This document shows positions 59,109 to 64,000 of a stretch of 64,000 nucleotides of DNA, piece after piece. A program made the position numbers and the translations under genes. The notes below the pieces were generated by a model. The model did not search any database. It was not told the origin of the DNA and saw only the letters and a list, made by a program, of their open reading frames with translations. The first letter of the stretch is position 1; every line of letters starts with the position of its first letter. Origin of the DNA: Podospora bellae-mahoneyi (Eukaryota > Ascomycota > Sordariomycetes > Sordariales > Podosporaceae); contig NW_026946359.1 in NCBI RefSeq assembly GCF_035222275.1, forward strand, positions 1,984,001 through 2,048,000, in the 5' to 3' direction.

Positions 59109-60155
59109 GATGGAGGGTTCTCATCCTGTGGAAGGGTTGAGCGCTCGAAGAGAGGGCACATCTTGCTCATTGCATGCCGGGAAGAAACTATACTTAATAA
59201 CGACAGCATTGTTCCGTCCTCGACAAGGTATGGCTTCCGTTCCATGTTAGTCCAAGAACTTTACAACTTCAAAAGGGCACCATGTTCTAGACGCCATCAT
59301 ATAGGGTCTGCGGCGCAGGCTGGATTGCCGGGTGGTATAAATTGGCTTTTGTACCACCTTGGGGGCCAACGTCCCTGGCGATGTAACTTTCAGTTGTATT
59401 GTGATAGATTTGAGCGGGATTTGAACTTGGTCCTACATTTTGCCTGGGATTAGCGAACGGTCACCAGCCCCCAACTGTTAATAGCGATCCTAACCTGTAT
59501 GCCCACTATTTTGCTAACCAGCTGGGGACTGAATTTGGTTTGGCTTTTGGGGTCACCACCAGCTGTCCTGGCCCCCAATAGCATGTCAGGGGCTGCTGCC
59601 CGCAAACGTTTGAGGTCGTTGTTGGATGCTTAGGTCCGTCGGTACTGCTGGATGTAAAGGTGAAAATGACGCGTACACCCGCTCCCCTACAGACGGAATG
59701 TAAGCTAACTTGTGGGGGCCAGTTCTTGTTAGAAGGTGCGGCTTAACAACCAAGGAGGAAAGGGTCATGGTCTTACACCTCATAGGCCAACATAGCTTGA
59801 CGCCTGGAAGCTATCCCCAAAGTCACCTCTCAAATGCACTTAGGTACCTCTGGCCAGGCTCTTTGTATTAGATAACAACGCGAGACAATCCTAGCTGAAT
59901 TTCCAGGTAGCTATCTACATCTACAATCCTAACGCAAATTCTTGTTGCTTTTTTGTCTTGCTCTCTCCTCTATCTCAATCCAAACAAGGTACTTGATCAC
60001 AAAACCAACACCAGCAGCAAAGTCATGCTTTACCGCGTATATAAATCAACACAAAGACCACCCAATTCTGATAGCCAACCTAGATTCTGAGGGTATTGTT
60101 ATCGTAAAATATGTTCTTCATCTCATGGCCCGAAACGTAATAGTCGTTGCGCTGC
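59109..60155. other. intergenic region
   Basis: No supported gene. TAGGTACCT at 59841-59849. A GGATTTGAAC string near 59414 resembles part of a tRNA on the minus strand but no cloverleaf forms around it. Confidence 0.5.
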
Positions 60156-61767
60156 CTACAACAAGAACATCCCAGACCCAAGCATCGCAAACACCATCGA
60201 TAAGCCCACCACCGAGAGCTGTGCTGCTCCAAGAGCAGGTGGTAGACCACACGCGGCATTCTCGGACCCGTTTACACCCGCACTGTCCGTGAAACCAGCA
60301 CTGGCCGCATAAGCCGGTGTGGTGACTGACGGACGTATGGTCGCTTGACTCTGGTCTGGAGCAATAGTCGCCGAAGGGATGTGGGCGCTCAAGCTAGGGA
60401 AGGGCACAATGTTGCTTTCGGTTGAGTTGAAGTCGGTGGCAGCAAGCCCAACCTGATTGTTGACGAGATCGTAGACAACATATGCCGATCGGAGAAACGT
60501 GTCGCCCAGGAGATAGGGAGCAGAGCTGAAGTTCTGGATCCCGAATTCGCAGGCATCCATGCCCTTGTATGGGCCAGTGTTGAAGACCGGTGCTCGGCCA
60601 GATGTGAGATCAAGGACTAGCTCATCCATCGACACATTTATTTGTGGACCACTGGGGCCGCCGAATCCAAACGAAAAATACCCCTCGCTGTTTTGCATAT
60701 CGCATGGAAGAACGGCAAGCTCAAATTCAGGCGAATATAAAGCACCAACCTCCTTCCATACTTGCAGGGCAAGGTCAGTAGGCAAGTAAGAGAGGGTGGT
60801 GCCGGAGTCAAGAACTACAGGCATGGGAAAGGCCTTCGACGTGAGCGTATCCTGGCCGCTAGGGCTGACTGCTATCAGGGAAGTCATGGCAACAGCGAAA
60901 GAAGTGTAGAGCCCTTGCGTCGTCGGCAGTATATTGATGCGTGTAAGATCCCCTTTGTACTTTTGGGTGTCAATTCCACCAAAAAGGATGTTGCCCGAGC
61001 TCGAGTCTGTTACGGTCAGTAGCTGAGCACGTAGACGAGCTGCTGGGATCTGAACCCACCTAGATCGTTGAGCCATAAACTGTACGCCACAGTGTTAATC
61101 AGTTTTTCTTTAACCATGTTGACGGGGAGGTTGGGGTAAACTGAGGCTGTCGATTGCGTGGTCCCCACGATGGCTTCATTCAACGCATAGCCAACACCAA
61201 CCAGTCCATAAGCGATGTCTGTGTTGACACCAAGGCCCATAGTCATGTTCTGTAATGTTGCGCCGCCAATCTGGAAAACATCGGTGAAATAGTCACCCTT
61301 CGAAGAGCTACCGTCGACATAGTTGATGTCAAAGTCGCCCTGTCCAACAACCTTGAATGTGCTGGAGCGGTCGGGATTAACTGCTCAGAAGGTCAATATA
61401 ATGACCGAGAAGTCAGGTCAGGGAGTCCGAGCGTACATGTTCCCAATGCGCAACCCTCAGTCCCAGATTTGGAACAGACCTTTGCCGTCGGATCCGGAAC
61501 CCAGATATCACTGCTTCCTGTGTCCAGCTGGAGCGTGAGGTCTTGACCCGGCGTTCCTAACCTGCAGGTAGCGAAATAACCTCCTCTGGCCTCCTCGTTG
61601 GTGATGATCTCTTCAAACGTCGAAGCACGCTTCCGTACTCTGGTGTAGGTTTCTGGTGGTGGTTGTCGCCTCTGAATGCCCCATTGAACTACTCCATCCT
61701 TTCGTTGTGCCAACGTAGTCGCAGCAAACAATGCACCTGCGGCGATGATGCCAGCCCCCCTTCTCAT
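60156..61767 (-). CDS. GPI-type aspartic protease (yapsin/OpsB-like)
   Basis: Predicted 500 residues, exons (minus) 61767-61437, 61380-61060, 61006-60156. Pepsin-family endoprotease at the cell surface. Signal peptide in the first 20 residues (MRRGAGIIAAGALFAATTLA), a propeptide with a Kex2-type KR at 46-47, first catalytic Asp in LQLDTGSSDIWVPD (D82), Cys pair CSKSGTEGC, flap region with INYVDGSSSKGDYFTD, SGNILFGGIDTQKYKG, second catalytic Asp in VVLDSGTTLSYLP (about 284), and YLLGDTFLRSAYVVYD. The end has a Ser/Thr-rich linker then AACGLPPALGAAQL and a hydrophobic tail to FLL, as in GPI anchors. Both introns (56 and 53 bp) restore family motifs. Yapsins process cell-wall and secreted proteins; the substrates here are unknown. 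Confidence 0.92.
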
Positions 61768-62759
61768 GACTGCGGTTCGTGACTCCTAGCTATGCGATAT
61801 ACTTGACTCGTTGTAAGAAAGATGTCCCTGGCTCTATGATCGGAATCGTGTACTGAAATAGTCGCCAAAACAGTTGACCAGAAGAGGGAGCCGCCCAGGA
61901 AAGACACAAGCAATGGTGGTGACGCAAACGAGGCGCGCGGGTATCGATCGAGGCTGACTGCGAATGGCTCAGGGACACAACACAGCCCGCGGCGACACCT
62001 GGAGCCGAAACCAAGAGAGCTTAAATCGGGCCAAATTACATCGAAGGGAGCACCAACTCGGTCTCGGGCAATGTTCGACGAGCCGGATCAGCCGGATCAG
62101 CGGTATACAGCTCCAGAAAAGGTGACTAGAAGCACACCAGAAGAAAAAGGGGGGAGCTCCAAGGAAAACGGGCAAAAAGACGAGCGAGTGACCGAGGTTG
62201 GCACGCAGCCATTTGATAATGTTGACTGTGACAGGACTTCGTCACCGGGGGTCGGGCTCGGGAGGGAAAGCGGAAAAACGAACTTCCATTATTCAGCGTG
62301 TCAGGCCTCCCCTCGGAACCATGAAATCCTGGGAGGGAAGGTCGTCACTGACATCAGCTAGTCCATGATCAAGCAACAAGAGCGAAGCAGACAAAGCCGT
62401 TCCTGGCGTCCGAAATAAAGATGACGGGATGCTTCCACTTACACCGAAAAGCAGGCTTCAGTGGGGTCGGAGCTTTTTCCAGCGGTGGGAGCTCCTCCCA
62501 TTTCCCAGTGAAGAATCAAGCAATCCATGGATCTCTTGGCAACAGCGGGGTGCGCGGCCTTAGCGCCCCATGACGTTGCTTGTCTGGGGAATGTGGGGTC
62601 TTTTCAGGGATGATGTCTCCGACAGGGGCATTCTTCATCAGGCTTCAACTTCAGGCACACGACTCGGGAGACATGAATGCCCAAACATCTGATGCTATAA
62701 GTACTCCTTCTGATTGACTGCTCTCAGACCCGATGAACATCTAAACAGCCTCAGCCTAT
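61768..62759. other. intergenic region
   Basis: No supported gene in about 1 kb. Contains the short duplication GAGCCGGATCA/GCCGGATCA near 62077-62100. Confidence 0.5.
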
Positions 62760-63119
62760 TCAGCAGTGATCACTCTTCCCATCTCCACCGTCAACACAGC
62801 TGCTGCACTTGGCCTGGTATTTGATGTTGCCATTGCTCCCACCCGTGCAATAAAAGAGAGAATGATTCACATAGGCCGAGGAAGTGGACTTGTCTGCCTT
62901 TTTGAGGGCTTCGATAATTTGGTTGTAGTAGTTGCCTAGGTAGGAGAGTGTCAGCGTTGAACCTGGGGAATCTGGATACCTCAAGAGGATGGGGAAGGCA
63001 ATACCTCTGCGAAGAAGGACGTATCCGCAATAGTGCAAGCCGGTCTTGCAATTGGCGGCATCCACTGCAGCCGGTGCGACGACTGCGAGGGTGACGGCGA
63101 GGATGGAAGAGAGCTTCAT
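62760..63119 (-). CDS. small secreted cysteine-rich protein
   Basis: Predicted 96 residues, exons (minus) 63119-63005 and 62935-62760. Signal peptide MKLSSILAVTLAVVAPAAVDA, then a ~75-residue mature chain with six Cys: NCKTGLHYCGYVLLRRG, LFYCTGGSNGN, YQAKCSSCVDGG and a C-terminal DHC. The 69-bp intron has donor GTATTG, branch GCTGAC and acceptor CCTAG; its length is a multiple of three and it has no stop, so an unspliced product with 23 extra residues is also possible. NC...YCG starts are frequent in fungal effector-like small secreted proteins. A TATAAAA lies 118 bp upstream. An in-frame upstream ATG at 63296 is ignored because it would bury the signal peptide. Confidence 0.75.
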   Translation of the reverse strand: MKLSSILAVTLAVVAPAAVDAANCKTGLHYCGYVLLRRGIAFPILLRYPDSPGSTLTLSYLGNYYNQIIEALKKADKSTSSAYVNHSLFYCTGGSNGNIKYQAKCSSCVDGGDGKSDHC

Positions 63120-63800
63120 TTTTGCGTGATTGAGTAGTTGGGTTTGGGTTGGTTGTGAGAGTTGTGCCGTCAGTGGTTGTGATGTGATGCGACTGAGCTT
63201 GATGGACGTGTCTCCAAGCCAGCATCCCTCGACAGATTTTATACTCGCGAGATCATGAAGCTTCTCTTGCAGTTGAGGCCTCGGCCTTGGTGTCACGCCG
63301 TCTTATTGGCATCAACATCAGCACAAGGTAACATCATGGTCTTTACCGAGACTTGCTCCGTGTGGAGTTGTAACTTTTTACATGACATTAGCACAAGGCT
63401 GATGGTTCATAGTTAGGCCGATCTTGTGTTCTCAACTACAGTCTTACGGCTTTCAAAGCCTCAGCTGCAATAAATGGACCCTGGCTGTTGCATTGTAGTA
63501 TGCCTGCCGAATCCTGCCCCTTATTAGCTACCCCTTAGGGATGCCTGTTAGCGGCATGACATAACTAGATGTTATGTGGTTGGTGGACTCGTAAACACAA
63601 CATAGCATGCCCAAAGGCTCATGAGACCGGTGGTTCGTCTCACCGGATTTCGGCACCTTCCTCCACAAAAAGGACCTGGAAGGGCTCTTTCTAAAATAAC
63701 CAAGACATCCATCGCCAATCAAAATACCAGTCAACTATAGGTAGTCCATGAGCTCGCTTTCCATTCATCCGTGTCTTCACTCGAGCCAACTCGGCTTACT
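63120..63800. other. intergenic region
   Basis: Promoter of the small Cys-rich gene and the 3' flank of the aminotransferase. No other gene seen. Confidence 0.5.
63237..63243 (-). promoter_or_regulatory. TATA box (TATAAAA) of the small Cys-rich gene
   Basis: TATAAAA on the minus strand in GCGAGTATAAAATCTG, 118 bp upstream of the ATG. Confidence 0.6.
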
Positions 63801-64000
63801 CTATTCAAGCAGAAACTTCTCCAAATACCCACCGAGCACCTCCAGGGCCTCCTTCAAGACCTCGGTCTCACACACATACCCTATTCTCACAAACCCCTTA
63901 AAGTCCCTTGCCAGCCCGAAGCATGGACTCGCTGGCATAAACAGCACATTTGTCTTGTCCAACACATCCAAGACAAAGTTTGGGTCATGAACCGGTACCA
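63801..64000 (-). CDS. aminotransferase class I/II, C-terminal end (partial)
   Basis: Only the last 66 codons lie in the window; the gene continues beyond position 64000. The visible end reads VPVHDPNFVLDVLDKTNVLF, MPASPCFGLARDFKGFVRIG, then YVCETEVLKEALEVLGGYLE and a stop at 63801-63803. The pattern mPas.FGl...fvRIgy.c..e.L.eaLe.L is the C-terminal domain of PLP-dependent fold-type I aminotransferases; the Arg in FVRIG is the residue that normally holds the substrate carboxylate. The exact substrate class cannot be told from this part. Confidence 0.8.
   Translation of the reverse strand, partial: VPVHDPNFVLDVLDKTNVLFMPASPCFGLARDFKGFVRIGYVCETEVLKEALEVLGGYLEKFLLE

Noticed and set aside
59405-59480. 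tRNA-like GTTCAAATCC string on the minus strand
   Set aside because: No matching acceptor, D-arm or anticodon arm can be formed around it.

Overview
The window looks like nuclear DNA of a filamentous ascomycete, most likely a sordariomycete (Sordariales-like). The gene families (Zn2Cys6 regulator, DUF7726, DUF3433, CorA-like, Erj5, Yae1, yapsin-like protease) are fungal, introns are short (mostly 50-100 bp, GT...CTAAC/CTGAC...AG), and starts often follow a CAACATG-type context. I see no viral element, no large transposon, no CRISPR array and no RNA gene I could support. All intron-exon models were made by hand from splice signals, reading phase and protein-family motifs.
Layout: 0-9 kb is gene-poor: a possible tiny ORF, a C6 zinc-cluster regulator (-), a two-copy DUF7726 protein (+), then about 4 kb of decayed sequence containing the relic of a gene with a fungal N-terminal (PigL_N/HeLo-like) domain and ankyrin-type region. 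At 9.5-15 kb lie two convergent J-domain genes (Erj5-type ER protein; glycine-rich J-protein) and a Gln/Glu-rich protein with an apparent frameshift in a C-tract. At 15.5-22.4 kb sits a tandem family of small secreted two-exon genes: three intact, three decayed. At 23.8-30 kb come a CorA-like membrane protein, a DUF84/PRRC1-type NTP phosphatase-like protein, a secreted copper-only SOD-like protein, and an RraA-like protein with an apparent mitochondrial presequence. After a 2.4-kb empty stretch, 32-47 kb holds mostly housekeeping genes: a PPxY membrane protein, mitochondrial EF-G (MEF1), homoisocitrate dehydrogenase (lysine synthesis), a disordered protein, mitochondrial ribosomal protein uS8m, and a conserved proline-rich protein. 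From 47.8 kb on: an MFS transporter, a WrbA/flavodoxin-like quinone reductase with a CaaX-type tail made by a third exon, YAE1, an amidase, a giant DUF3433 membrane protein, a GPI-type aspartic protease, a small cysteine-rich secreted protein, and the 3' end of an aminotransferase cut by the window edge.
How they work together: there is no classic biosynthetic cluster. Two loose themes are visible: mitochondrial function (MEF1, uS8m, homoisocitrate dehydrogenase, RraA-like) and the secretory/cell-surface space (Erj5, the tandem family, Cu-SOD, aspartic protease, small Cys-rich protein, DUF3433). The strongest candidates for something undescribed are the tandem secreted family, the mitochondrial RraA-like protein and the prenyl-tailed flavodoxin-like enzyme.
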